64,000 nt of DNA, taken from positions 1-64,000 of the forward strand of contig LTDK01000159.1 of the NCBI GenBank assembly GCA_001642415.1, read 5' to 3'. Below, one piece after another: positions 47,927-58,253 of the stretch (its first letter is position 1; every line of letters starts with the position of its first letter). This DNA is from Nematocida ironsii (lineage: Eukaryota > Microsporidia). The translations under genes were made by a program, and so were the position numbers. The notes below the pieces were generated by a model, which made no database searches, was not told where the DNA came from, and was given only the letters and a program-made list of their open reading frames with translations.

Positions 47927-48603
47927 TACAAGTATAGGAGACCAAAAAAAATGCGCACTTTTATTGGGCGCTTATTGACTAATAAAAATACAAAATAATA
48001 TGCAGTAGAATTAGGCTATTACAAAATTATTTATACATAATGTAATCCACACTGTACAAACCACATAAAATACTCATAAGCACAGTTAAAACATAAATAC
48101 CTTTAATATTTATCCAAGTATTAGCACTAAAATAATAAATGAATTAATCAAAACCTGCATAACCTTTACAACTAATCCATCCCTACTATTATATGGTCTG
48201 CCCACTGGTTCTATCATATGGTTTAGTGTCCTACTATAATATTTTGTTTTATAAATTTAAATTATCCTGTGCCTCCTGAATTATTCATTCTAAATACTTA
48301 TAGACTAATCCTATCACAGGGATAGAAATAAACAAAGACCAATTAAGTTGCTATTTTATGTATAATTAATTAGACATAAATTCGTGAAGTACTTCGGGTT
48401 ATTATTGAGAATTATTGCTAAAGTATAGCTATACAGAAATCCTAAAAGTAAATATATAATAGAAATTATTTTAGAATATTTAACAAAAAAATACTGTTAT
48501 TTCTATTTTTAGACATATTTAATAGTAATTTTATTTAAAGCTCAGTATAGTAATACCTATTCCTTTAAAAAAAGAAAAAGAATTTTATTTTAGTCCTAGA
48601 AAA
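47927..48603. promoter_or_regulatory. Divergent intergenic region, 677 bp
   Basis: Between two outward-facing starts. It contains GCGCACTTTTATTGGGCGC at 47954-47972, just upstream of the minus-strand gene (an imperfect inverted GCGC pair), and a single CGGGTTATTATT at 48393, 200 bp before the secreted protein. The rest is AT-rich with no array or RNA gene visible. Confidence 0.4.
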
Positions 48604-51345
48604 ATGATCATACAACTATTACTCGTAATAAGTAGTATTTATGCAAGAATGCCACTACATGAGATAATGGATGTACAGAAAGTCCTTTTTGGAAATGAAA
48701 ATGATCTGAAGATTAATCCAAACGGTTCTTTAAACCTACTGCGTGGATATGTTTCACACAATGCAGGTTACATGCATAACAAAAGATTTTTCTCTCCAGA
48801 GATAAACATAGCCTATAAATTAGAAGATAAGATTGATTTTACAGAGAATAAGCATACTTATAAATACATTAGAACTCCAGAAAATGACAAGCCATATGAT
48901 CCTGCTCTTGAAGATGGTGTGATTAAGATGGATTATTTGCAGAAGTTTCATAAAATGATTATTTATATGTTTCCATCTGAGTGTAATACCCTTTCAATTG
49001 AACCGTATAAATCCAATTCATTCACTGGGTTCTTAAGATTCCACAGTGATAAGCCGGATAGTATATACATACTCTCTGCTTTATTGCTTTTATCTGAAGG
49101 CATTTATGTTCCCATTGATATAGATAAAAATGAGTCAAATGGAAAAATGGCAGTTGTTTTAAACAATACAAAGAAAACACACTCTTACATCAACTTAGAT
49201 ATGCACTTAAAGGGGATTATGCCAGATGAACATGGCGAATTAATTGCTCAGACAGAAACAGAAGAAATTATCGAATTCTTTAAAGAATTTTGCAGATACG
49301 GATTCTTATCCGGAATGTGTGAATTTATAGAGCCAACAACACAAGACGATTTTTCTGTTGGTAATTTCCTAAACAGTGCAAATTTCCTTATACACTCATA
49401 TATTTATGAGTATATTGAGGATATACATCAGTATAAACAATTAGTAAAATCTACACTGAAATTATTAGAGGATTTATATGAATCTTCAATGGAACTATCA
49501 ATTACACCGAAATCCACAGAGACGGTAAAAAATTCACTTTTTACACCAATAGATACCATTATAGCAGAAGAAGTACTTATTAAAAAGTTTTGTGAGTTTA
49601 AGTCTAAATTAGACTGTGCAGCAATTATTCCATTCATAAATAATGCATCTGTATACTCACACACAAGAATACCAGAGCATACTCAAATGAACACAGAAAC
49701 AATGCCAGATGAAACATCGTACTACAATAATCATGTTGAAACTATGCTGCTAAACCTTTTCTGCACTTTTACCTATAATCCAGAAGACATGAAACATTCA
49801 ACAGCACATATTACAAAACCATCAGATGCTCTAGTAAGGTTTTTTGATAAATACTCTACTCCAAATGAGTGTGCTACACAAGAAATGCACAGAGATTGGT
49901 CTGCAATAGTATCTAATTTAAATAATCCAAATATTATATACAACAGAAATAATGGAAATGCTCTTTTTGGTGGTCTAATTAACATTCTTTATGTTATATA
50001 CGAGCTAACCCAAAGCACAGATGTATTAAATGGAATTGATTTTATATACAGAAATTGCTCTGTTCATGATGATATTTTAACCATGAATATTCAGGATGTA
50101 TCAGACTATTTACAGTATGTATTTGGACTTCTTACAGTAAACAGGTCATTAAACATTTACTCCTTTGATTTATCGCATGTTAAGAGAATTAATGATTCAC
50201 TTGATATATGCGGTAAGATCGCAATGAGATTATTAAATGGCTATGTTTCATCAGATATAGAATTGGATTTTTCATCTAATTTCTGTACATTTAGGATAGT
50301 TTCTGGCATATCACACCTTTCCCAGGACATGTGTGATGATATTATTCAAATCACTGGAAAGTACTTGTCTCTGAATAATTACACTGGGTATATTATTTAC
50401 AATTATATAATTAATAATTTCAACTACTCTACTCCATCAACGGGTAATAATATAGAACCTATTTCAGTTAATGTTAATATACCCGAAATTACACCAAGTA
50501 TGACACCAAATGAAATATTCTTATTTGGACCAATAGAAAGCTTAAAATATAAGTCTTCTATTCTTATGGACTTCTTAATTAATAATAGTAGTGGAAATTT
50601 GCCTATAAATACTGCCATGGAACGATTCACTGAAAATATTATAGGAAGCGTATCTCTTAATATTGAAAGAGAAAGAATTGAAATTCTCTCTAAGTGCATA
50701 TGTAATCTTAAGTATATGAAATATTATCCAAAGATTAATTATTTCGTGCATAATTTAACCGATTTTACTTATAATAGTGTAAAACTAATAATAATTGATA
50801 TAATACAAGGAAATTATCCGAAACAATCTGTTATATCCTCATTATATCACGTGTTTATGCATCCCATATGCAGTAAGTATGCATTTGAAATATTTGAACC
50901 AAAAACAATATTCTTACACCTGTTCAGTACACTAACTAAAAAATATGAACTCTCGTGTTTATACAGTGTGCTAACTAATATGGATAAAGGGTTCGCATCT
51001 AAAGACAAAACCACTTTGAATAATATTTATCTTACATGGTTGTCTTATGCATGTGGCAATCCTGAATATTCATGTACACAGATTGGCTACATCTACAGTT
51101 TCATAGACTATAAAAAACTGTCTACAGAATTTGCTAATAGTGCAGCACTCAATGGAAGTATTAACTTTAATGAAATTCTGTCTAGCTTAGAATTGGAAAA
51201 GGACTCTTTAGTTGCCAATAATGAGGATGGTAAGGAAAAATATGAGAATATTATAAAATATTTAAAAAATGCAAGTGCTCTTATAAATGAATATTTAGGA
51301 TGTAATCCTAGATTATCTAAAAAGAGAAAACACTCAGACAAATAG
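48604..51345 (+). CDS. Large secreted protein, paralog A2, with basic C-terminal tail
   Basis: The 913-residue protein begins with a short signal peptide (MIIQLLLVISSIYA). It is homologous over most of its length to the one at 536-2866: LKINPNGSLNLL, FTGFLRFHSDKPDSIYILSA, LLLLSEGIYVPI, FLNSANFLIHSYIYEYI and MLLNLFCTFTYN. The last 150 or so residues are not matched in A1 and end PRLSKKRKHSDK, a cluster of lysine and arginine resembling a classical nuclear localisation signal. No catalytic motif is visible. As in paralog A1, a role outside the parasite cell is inferred. A DNA or nuclear target in the host is a hypothesis resting only on the tail. Confidence 0.85.
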   Translation: MIIQLLLVISSIYARMPLHEIMDVQKVLFGNENDLKINPNGSLNLLRGYVSHNAGYMHNKRFFSPEINIAYKLEDKIDFTENKHTYKYIRTPENDKPYDPALEDGVIKMDYLQKFHKMIIYMFPSECNTLSIEPYKSNSFTGFLRFHSDKPDSIYILSALLLLSEGIYVPIDIDKNESNGKMAVVLNNTKKTHSYINLDMHLKGIMPDEHGELIAQTETEEIIEFFKEFCRYGFLSGMCEFIEPTTQDDFSVGNFLNSANFLIHSYIYEYIEDIHQYKQLVKSTLKLLEDLYESSMELSITPKSTETVKNSLFTPIDTIIAEEVLIKKFCEFKSKLDCAAIIPFINNASVYSHTRIPEHTQMNTETMPDETSYYNNHVETMLLNLFCTFTYNPEDMKHSTAHITKPSDALVRFFDKYSTPNECATQEMHRDWSAIVSNLNNPNIIYNRNNGNALFGGLINILYVIYELTQSTDVLNGIDFIYRNCSVHDDILTMNIQDVSDYLQYVFGLLTVNRSLNIYSFDLSHVKRINDSLDICGKIAMRLLNGYVSSDIELDFSSNFCTFRIVSGISHLSQDMCDDIIQITGKYLSLNNYTGYIIYNYIINNFNYSTPSTGNNIEPISVNVNIPEITPSMTPNEIFLFGPIESLKYKSSILMDFLINNSSGNLPINTAMERFTENIIGSVSLNIERERIEILSKCICNLKYMKYYPKINYFVHNLTDFTYNSVKLIIIDIIQGNYPKQSVISSLYHVFMHPICSKYAFEIFEPKTIFLHLFSTLTKKYELSCLYSVLTNMDKGFASKDKTTLNNIYLTWLSYACGNPEYSCTQIGYIYSFIDYKKLSTEFANSAALNGSINFNEILSSLELEKDSLVANNEDGKEKYENIIKYLKNASALINEYLGCNPRLSKKRKHSDK

Positions 51346-51884
51346 AAATATTACTTATTCATTTGATTTTCTAATAAAATAAGTAGTTTAAAACATATTT
51401 TAAATATTTTATAGGTATTTTATAAAGCAATTCATGTATTATATATGGTATAATAATATATTTAAATTGGATGTTCCTTCTTATTACAAAATATATTATT
51501 ATCTAGTGTAAGGCATAAATAATATTTTATTTTAATAAATTATGCATAGTTCACATCTAGTACTTTTCTGATTTATTCCTCTTCTCACCTGCTTCTTTAA
51601 TAAATCGTATTTTTTTGTATTTTATATCTGAATATAAAAATAAAACTCTTCATGCTGTAAAATGAACTGGTTTGCTTTTATTTAAAGAGTAGCAATACAA
51701 AAATAAATTATAAATTATAAAAAGCATAAACAGATGACTAAACATAAAATTAAATAGTAAGAAAATGACCAGTTGTTGATTTAGTGAATGCGTGCGTATA
51801 AACAAATTTCAGATAGATTTATTTTCTATGCACAACTTACATAATGTAATAAAGTACATCATATAATAATCCAGTTTATGGGCT
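51346..51884. other. Convergent intergenic stretch, 539 bp
   Basis: AT-rich DNA between the secreted protein and TIM50. It contains ATATATTATTATCTAGTGTA and other plain AT sequence, with no TAACCC pair, repeat array or RNA gene visible. Confidence 0.5.
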
Positions 51885-52763
51885 TTACCTTTTATTACTA
51901 TTCTGTATGTCATGGATTTTCATTTTATTTTCAATATACTCCCTTGCTGTTTCATATTCCTCAATGCGACTTCTATTTATGCTTTTAATTTTTTCTTCTA
52001 CACCATTTGGGGTTTTAAACAAAAAATACTGTCTTGATGCAGGATAGATAGACCGTTGTATCTCGCCATACGCACTCTCAAAATTCTTGTTTTTATACGA
52101 CTTAATTACATGGCGGAAATCACTTGACTCAAGCTGTTTCAAATTTAAAAGAAAATCAAGCGTATTCATTAATGTATCTGAATTTATCTGTAAATTATCA
52201 TTCCACTTATCAATACACAAATCATTCTCTCCTGATGTCTTGCAATTTCTAATGCGAATAATTGACCGCCTGTCCCTATTAACACAGTTTAAGTCTAGCT
52301 TTTCTCTATTTGGTAAATACATTCTGTACTTTATACAGCCGTATGGATCAAGTACTTTAAGTATTTCATTTGATATTTCATTTGGCATCGATGATATGCC
52401 AACTACTTCATACTCATTTGACAGCTGAAACAAGAAAGCACCTGCATTTGGCCTAATCTTATACTCATACCCAAGAATGAAAAATGACCAGGTTTTTTCA
52501 AGTAAAACCTCCTCTATGTCTATAAATACAGTGGGAAGCGGTTTATCCTGCGGTGGAAGACTGCTTCCTTTCTTATCACTAAAACCAACCTCCCACAGTT
52601 CATTAAAAACTCTCTTTCCAGTGCCTGTTCTAATAAGAATACCCGCACCTACTAATGCACCAATTCCTAACGCATATTTAGGAAATCTTAACGTATTTTT
52701 ACTGGTAAGCCCATAAATAGAAGATATAACAGGCAGTGACTCAGTGTATTCTATTATACCCAT
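51885..52763 (-). CDS. TIM50: TIM50-like subunit of the mitosomal inner-membrane translocase
   Basis: I start at the ATG at 52763 (292 residues), as the longer frame begins with TTG. A membrane segment (about 29-45, KYALGIGALVGAGILI) is followed by a TIM50/FCP1-type domain: TVFIDIEEVLLEKTWSFFIL (79-97), YEYKIRPNAGAFL, LSNEYEVVGISS, LDPYGCIKYRMYL and LNCVNRDRRSII. In phosphatases of this fold the first motif is D-x-D-x-T; here it is D82-I-E-E-V, so the nucleophile pair is lost, as in a receptor role. TIM50 binds presequences and gates TIM23. Together with PAM18 it indicates a reduced import route in the mitosome. Confidence 0.82.
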   Translation of the reverse strand: MGIIEYTESLPVISSIYGLTSKNTLRFPKYALGIGALVGAGILIRTGTGKRVFNELWEVGFSDKKGSSLPPQDKPLPTVFIDIEEVLLEKTWSFFILGYEYKIRPNAGAFLFQLSNEYEVVGISSMPNEISNEILKVLDPYGCIKYRMYLPNREKLDLNCVNRDRRSIIRIRNCKTSGENDLCIDKWNDNLQINSDTLMNTLDFLLNLKQLESSDFRHVIKSYKNKNFESAYGEIQRSIYPASRQYFLFKTPNGVEEKIKSINRSRIEEYETAREYIENKMKIHDIQNSNKR

Positions 52764-52879
52764 AAAAAATTTATAAGTCACTAATAAATACAACAAAATT
52801 ACCAGAACACCGCATAGCCCAAAATCACTCTAACACCAAGAATAGCTTAGAGAACATTTAATTATTTCATTTTTAAATA

Positions 52880-53236
52880 TTATTTCATTATTCCATTATA
52901 AAGCATTTTAAAGTACTTGGACTTTCCCTGTGCTTTGTTCTTTAGCTCCATTATTTCATGTTCTTTGTCTTCTAAGTACTCTAATAATACATTTGCATCC
53001 CCATCTTTTGTCTCTAAATATGAGACAACTTCTTCTGATACGAATAAGTCTTCCTTTAAGCTGTTCACTGTCTTTTCTATGGTGCTAATGACTGTTTTGT
53101 TTATTTGAGGTAATTCTGTGTCTATATCGTATGTGTGCCTGTACAAACCATCAGATACTTCTCTCATATTATTTATCAGCTGAATTAATAATCTGTTTAA
53201 GTCGTCCACTCGTTTAACCTTTTCACTCTCATTCAT
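52880..53236 (-). CDS. MED10-like Mediator subunit (tentative)
   Basis: The 118-residue protein is helical: VDDLNRLLIQLINNMREVSD (about 10-29), LPQINKTVISTIEKTVNSLK (42-61), then a break and VVSYLETKDGDANVLLEYLE (70-89) and a last helix ending YFKMLYNGIMK. MED10 has the same architecture: a helix pair, then V-I-x-Y-(I/V)-D-x-G-(R/K)-N-P-x-x-Y-T with a final helix. The middle GRNP motif is degenerate here (KDGDAN). Mediator links activators with RNA polymerase II. The length fits; the family call rests on weak motif similarity. Confidence 0.5.
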   Translation of the reverse strand: MNESEKVKRVDDLNRLLIQLINNMREVSDGLYRHTYDIDTELPQINKTVISTIEKTVNSLKEDLFVSEEVVSYLETKDGDANVLLEYLEDKEHEIMELKNKAQGKSKYFKMLYNGIMK

Positions 53237-53436
53237 AAATATTTTATTTACTTTTTGCTTCTTATACTTTTAGTATTTCTAATTATACCAAGAATACTAA
53301 AAATGTATTTAGTAATCCTCCAAAATATAGCAGTAGAATAAACAGATGATACATAAATATAATTATAAATAGTTAAATTTAGAATTTGAGAGTATCAAAT
53401 TTCGGGGTAATTCCATTTATTGTGATAAAAATGCTT

Positions 53437-55473
53437 TTATTCTTCTTGTGAATTACTTCTTATTCTTTCTCTGATTCTTTTAATTACTTTTTGTTCTTCA
53501 TTCGTTGCCTTTACTAAGTCAAATATTCTGTACAGATCAGACTCATCAACTAGAGCACCTTCTAATAAGTCTTTTAATCGCTTTAATTTCCTGTCAATTT
53601 GGGTTTTCAGTGTTTTACTGTATTTATACAGAATATTTATGTAATCTAATGATTTTTTCACTTCTCTTATTGATGTCCTTGTGTAGACTCTTTCTTTTAT
53701 TTTTATGTAGAATATTTCAACCGTCTCCATTATTATGACTTTATATACGGGAGTGCTCGGCAGGTAGTTGAAGGATTCAGATAGTAGAGAGACTGTCCCT
53801 TGTGCATCGTATGCATTTAAAGGAGCTTCCAGTTTAGATATTAAATAGTGCATTTCTGCGCTAGAAATATTCTTGTTTCTGGCTGTTTCTATTTGATTAA
53901 GCTTATTAACCACACTGGAAATACATTCTTCATTTACTGGGTTACACACTTTTTTGTAGTATTTTTTAATGCACAGATAAGTGTCTAGGTGTAATTTAGT
54001 GCCTAGATATGGTATGTACTTCTTACTAAAAATAGCATCTAGTATTGCAGTAAACCCACGTAGCTGGAAATTGAACAGAAGCTCTAATATCTTGTGGCTA
54101 TATCCAAATTTTACACTTCTATTAGATACTCTGTGACAGAATGCCATGTACCTAAACACAGCTTCTAGTGGAGTTTTTAGCTCTGTGAGCCTTTCTCCAT
54201 TTATTTTGTACTTTAATGTACTTTTATTAGAGGTAACAGCTTTTACTAGTCCATTGAATATAATTCGCATGGACTCTGTCTCCTTCTCAAGTAAATCATC
54301 TTCTACCATATGAACTATGCTGTGCTTCATTAAACGAGGTTTTACTCCAGGTATGATATAGCAGATTCTATCTTTAAGTAAGGAAATATGTGACAGAATT
54401 GTTTCTGCTGTTATTAAGTACTCCACTGGATCATCAATCGTATTTATAGCAGATGTAACAGAAGAGAAGGAGGTGTTTAAGAGATTCTTTATCAGACCAA
54501 ACATCTCTAAAGGGCTCAAAATGCAAGAGTTCTCTTCTTTGTTCATCATATAGTGATTATTAATCAGTAGGTCTTTTATAAGATAAACTGTTGTTTCTAC
54601 TCGGTCATTCACATTATTTAAATAATCAACGAGATCAGAAAGTGTGCTCTCTTTTACTAAGTCAATATCTGGCACAATAATAGAAGAATATGGAAGTGGT
54701 TTCTGGCTCTTTATAAGATGATCAATTGCGTACGTATTTAGTCCAAGTGTATAACAAAGAACAGCAGTTTTTTTTGCATCATCTATATTATTCTTTTCAA
54801 TCGCATCTATGTAGCTGGTTTTAGCCAGAGAGACAATTCTTTTCTTATATTGGTTTAGTCGATTTAACAGATCACCAGAAATGAGCACACTCTCTTTCTC
54901 AGAAAGATCAAACTCATCCACCAGTTCCTTACTATCTGGCTTTCTTTGGCTTGGCGATTCCTCTTCTGGTTTATTACCAATGACAGACTCAAATACATTA
55001 GAAATACTGCCCAGCACACTGGTATTGCTTTTTTTAGAAGGAGGAGCAACAGAAGCCACGTCCAGCAGTACTTGCAAAAATTCAGATATTTCCAATAAGG
55101 ACTGACTCTCGCCAATTCGGTCTAAAAGTGCATCTTCCTCTGCTAGAATGCAGTATTCTATGTACCTTCCCTTTTTTTTAATTTTCTCATAGTCAGCCAT
55201 AATTTGCATAAACTCAAGACTTTCAGATGAAAGAACAACAGAAGAAAGAACCCCACCTAGTTCTTCTATTCTTTCCTTCCCAGAGAAGTATATTTTTTTA
55301 TCTTTTATCTCTTCTTCTTTATAGGCTAAAGCCTCCTTTATTTTATGAAGCTCTGCTATGATAAAATCACAAGAGACATTTTCTTGCTTTGTGCACTGGT
55401 CGTATACCTCTTCTAAGTACTCTTGTATGTGAAAAGAGTCTTCTTTGAATCTGTCAATATTTACACAATACAT
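53437..55473 (-). CDS. SEC10-like exocyst subunit (tentative)
   Basis: The 678-residue protein is helical throughout, with a charged serine-rich gap (about 140-190). YKKRIVSLAKTSYIDAIEKN followed by DDAKKTAVLCYTLGLNTYAI resembles the SEC10 part in which a helix with A-x-x-x-D-x-x-x-M-x-x-C-A-x-x-L is followed by an FNGG-like region. The N-terminal region has coiled-coil character. Exocyst tethers secretory vesicles at the plasma membrane, which in microsporidia could serve spore-wall or polar-tube secretion. EXO84, COG or other CATCHR-fold tethers are alternatives. It is divergent from the importin gene with 38 bp between starts. Confidence 0.48.
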   Translation of the reverse strand: MYCVNIDRFKEDSFHIQEYLEEVYDQCTKQENVSCDFIIAELHKIKEALAYKEEEIKDKKIYFSGKERIEELGGVLSSVVLSSESLEFMQIMADYEKIKKKGRYIEYCILAEEDALLDRIGESQSLLEISEFLQVLLDVASVAPPSKKSNTSVLGSISNVFESVIGNKPEEESPSQRKPDSKELVDEFDLSEKESVLISGDLLNRLNQYKKRIVSLAKTSYIDAIEKNNIDDAKKTAVLCYTLGLNTYAIDHLIKSQKPLPYSSIIVPDIDLVKESTLSDLVDYLNNVNDRVETTVYLIKDLLINNHYMMNKEENSCILSPLEMFGLIKNLLNTSFSSVTSAINTIDDPVEYLITAETILSHISLLKDRICYIIPGVKPRLMKHSIVHMVEDDLLEKETESMRIIFNGLVKAVTSNKSTLKYKINGERLTELKTPLEAVFRYMAFCHRVSNRSVKFGYSHKILELLFNFQLRGFTAILDAIFSKKYIPYLGTKLHLDTYLCIKKYYKKVCNPVNEECISSVVNKLNQIETARNKNISSAEMHYLISKLEAPLNAYDAQGTVSLLSESFNYLPSTPVYKVIIMETVEIFYIKIKERVYTRTSIREVKKSLDYINILYKYSKTLKTQIDRKLKRLKDLLEGALVDESDLYRIFDLVKATNEEQKVIKRIRERIRSNSQEE

Positions 55474-55511
55474 ACAAATTACAAAAAAATATTTACCCCC
55501 AGCACATATAT
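55474..55511. promoter_or_regulatory. Minimal bidirectional promoter, 38 bp
   Basis: The two ATGs at 55473 (minus) and 55512 (plus) are separated by 38 bases containing AAATATTTACCCCCAGCAC. Five consecutive C bases in an AT-rich surrounding are striking. From memory, microsporidian genes often have a short CCC- or GGG-like signal just upstream of the start; that this is one is inference. Confidence 0.45.
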
Positions 55512-58253
55512 ATGACAGTAAAACCAGAAGTGAGTTTAAGAGATTGTGTGGTTATGACAACAGAGCCAAACATAAATGCACAGAAGAAGGCAGAAAAGAC
55601 AATTGAGGAACTTAGTAGAACAGAAGGCTTTTTGACAGGACTATTACACCTCTCATCAAAGGATGAAGACCCGTCTGTTAGATTGCTGTCTGCTCTCTAT
55701 TTCAGAAGATATTTAGAAAAGTTTTGGAAATTGGATGGGTTTGATAAGGCTACGATAATTAAGGAATTTCCGTTCATTCTGCTGTCTGCATCGAAGGAGG
55801 GAGAAAAGCAGCTTATTGTGACACTGCACTTTATTTTAAAAGAAGAGGAAGTGGAGCAGTGGGGGCCAATTATTAAAAAGGTGGAGGAGTTTATAAAAAG
55901 CAATGACCAGGCAGTTATAATGGTGGGGCTCAAAATGCTCAACAAAATAATAATTTCGTTCATTGAGGAGTACAAGACAGAGAAGCACTTTGAGACTATT
56001 TTGGACAACTTAGGTGGAGACATTATGAATATTATAGTGGCTGCCATAAAAGAGGGAAACCACGTGATGGCTGCATTTGGAATGAAGATTTTAGGACACT
56101 CATGCGAAAGCTACTTGCTTCCAAATGTGTTTAAGGATCCAATGTTTGTCCAAACTCTGCTGAGCGTGATAGAGATGAACATAAACACACTTTATGAGCA
56201 TCCATCGGCAATTAAGTGGTCATTTATGGTGCTTACCGGCCTTTTAAAGAAGATAAAGAAGAAGAAGGAGGCGCCTGCATTCGAGCTCTTTGCACGAAAG
56301 GATGTTCTGGTTCTGCTGTACAAGAAGGCAATTAATATTCTTTCTTTGTACACAAGAACAGGAGCATCTCCAAAGATAGAGGCCCTGTCCTTTGAGCTGA
56401 TTAAGAACATAATAAACAAGGATGTAGGCTGGCAGGCGGTGAAAAAAGACACTCCAATGATCACCACGCAGTTTATTCTTCCTGCCGTTTCATTTACAAA
56501 GGATCTGGAAGAGTCCTGGGAGAGCAGTCAAATAGACTTTATGCGGGAAAATGAGGCCAGATACATTAAGAATGCAAGTAGCATGGCAAGTGAATTGTTC
56601 TTGGAAATTGTGAAAAAGACAAGCCAGTCTCCAGATGAAATGAGGTACATAATCGGTGCGATTATTAACGAAATCTCTTCGTACACACTGAGCCCAACAT
56701 CAGAGAATATTAGACTGCGGTACGGTGGGCTTACTCTTTTCAAGATAGCAGGAAAGTACATTCACGCGAATAACGACATGTTTAACATAGTGCTGAACGA
56801 CATAAAGGCACCGCAGTCAATTATACAGTACATTGCATTCTCTACGCTGCAGTATCTGAGCTACTATAGAACAGTGCCAGTTTCTGTGCTTGAGCCATTC
56901 TTGGCTGCTGTTAGATCCAAAGACATAGGAGTGGTTGTAGAAAGTGTGCTTTGTCTGCCACAGCTGCTGACCATCCCTGAGATACACACACACCTTAAGG
57001 GAACTATTCCAGGATTTATTAAGCTTCTGCTAGACCTCTCTAACAAAATACAGATTGAGGCACTCTCTACTGCGCTTGAAGACGTGATTATGCAGTGCAC
57101 AGAAGAGGCTCTTGAAATAGCACCAGCAATTTCAGAGGCAATTTGCAACTCAATAATCCAGCTGCTCAAGCAGGGCGCAGAGGAAGAGGAGGATGATGCA
57201 CCAGAGGAGAGGTACGAGGTTATTGATGGATACGTAAGAACTCTGATCACACTTATTGAGTCTTTAGATAAGTCGCCAGATAGTATCCGTGCTATGATGG
57301 TCTCCATCAAGACTATGATTATTGTAATTGGAACTAACTACCAGGAGTTCTTCCCAGACATTTTCTCTCTTCTAGTCGTGTCTTCATACGCCCTTAAGTG
57401 TGTGGATGGAATGTACGAAATATTAGAGCTTATACTGAAGATGCCCATTGATGATCTGGCAATCTATCTCAACGAGCTTTCTAGTGTGTTAGACAACTTC
57501 ATTACATACGGAAAGGAGCACATGATTAAGTACATAGAGCCAATATTCAGAATTCTCAATGAAATGATGCAGGATGTAATCACAGAATACGACTTCCCAT
57601 ACCTCTGCAGAATAATTGAAAGCATCCTCTTGAACATGTCCCAGGCAATGGGCGACAAGCTTGGCGGATTTATTAAGGCCGCAATTTCTCTTGTACTCTC
57701 TGATAAAGAAATGCTTACAAGCAACGGGTCTTTGATATCCGCTGTGGAAATAGTCCTTTGCTCAGTAATTCTCATGCCGGGTGGCACTCTTGGTCTTTTA
57801 CAGGAGACAAATGAGCTTGCATTTATTATGAGCAGTTTAGAGGCAACATACAAAAAGTTTGAAAGAGTGCACGACCTTAAACTACTCCTGCTGTTCACTG
57901 GTATTCTGTTCTCACAGGCAGAGGGATCTCTTCCACCACAAATATCAGTCCCTACGATTATGAAGATCTTTATTTACGTGATTGAGGTCTTCCCGAAAGC
58001 ACTTTCCAGAAGAGAGGCGCTTAAGAACCAAGAAGAGGAAGAAGACTATAACATTGACACAGACAGCGAATACGGAGAAGGTCAATACTTTGATGAAGAC
58101 CCGTCCTTTGAAACTCCTCTGGATGCAATAAATCCATTTGAGTATGCTAGAAACATATGCAGCTTAGGACAGGGAACTGTTATAGCAGCCGCATGGAGAA
58201 ACTTGTCTGAATCAGATAGACAAACCATCATATCTCTGATTCAACAGAAATAA
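55512..58253 (+). CDS. Importin-beta family receptor, importin-7/8 (SXM1/NMD5) type
   Basis: The 913-residue protein is built of HEAT-like helix pairs. The N-terminal region has VRLLSALYFRRYLEKFW (about 58-74), which corresponds to V-R-x-x-A-x-x-Y-(L/F)-K-N-x-(I/V)-x-x-x-W of the family. The C-terminus has an acidic loop (about 842-860) and then FDEDPSFETPLDAINPFEYA (about 858-877), the hallmark of importin-7/8 and yeast SXM1/NMD5. These receptors import ribosomal proteins, TBP and other cargo. The sequence is visibly less AT-rich than most genes here, with GTG and CTG codons common in the first kilobase. All features suggest a conserved, functional gene. Confidence 0.88.
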   Translation: MTVKPEVSLRDCVVMTTEPNINAQKKAEKTIEELSRTEGFLTGLLHLSSKDEDPSVRLLSALYFRRYLEKFWKLDGFDKATIIKEFPFILLSASKEGEKQLIVTLHFILKEEEVEQWGPIIKKVEEFIKSNDQAVIMVGLKMLNKIIISFIEEYKTEKHFETILDNLGGDIMNIIVAAIKEGNHVMAAFGMKILGHSCESYLLPNVFKDPMFVQTLLSVIEMNINTLYEHPSAIKWSFMVLTGLLKKIKKKKEAPAFELFARKDVLVLLYKKAINILSLYTRTGASPKIEALSFELIKNIINKDVGWQAVKKDTPMITTQFILPAVSFTKDLEESWESSQIDFMRENEARYIKNASSMASELFLEIVKKTSQSPDEMRYIIGAIINEISSYTLSPTSENIRLRYGGLTLFKIAGKYIHANNDMFNIVLNDIKAPQSIIQYIAFSTLQYLSYYRTVPVSVLEPFLAAVRSKDIGVVVESVLCLPQLLTIPEIHTHLKGTIPGFIKLLLDLSNKIQIEALSTALEDVIMQCTEEALEIAPAISEAICNSIIQLLKQGAEEEEDDAPEERYEVIDGYVRTLITLIESLDKSPDSIRAMMVSIKTMIIVIGTNYQEFFPDIFSLLVVSSYALKCVDGMYEILELILKMPIDDLAIYLNELSSVLDNFITYGKEHMIKYIEPIFRILNEMMQDVITEYDFPYLCRIIESILLNMSQAMGDKLGGFIKAAISLVLSDKEMLTSNGSLISAVEIVLCSVILMPGGTLGLLQETNELAFIMSSLEATYKKFERVHDLKLLLLFTGILFSQAEGSLPPQISVPTIMKIFIYVIEVFPKALSRREALKNQEEEEDYNIDTDSEYGEGQYFDEDPSFETPLDAINPFEYARNICSLGQGTVIAAAWRNLSESDRQTIISLIQQK

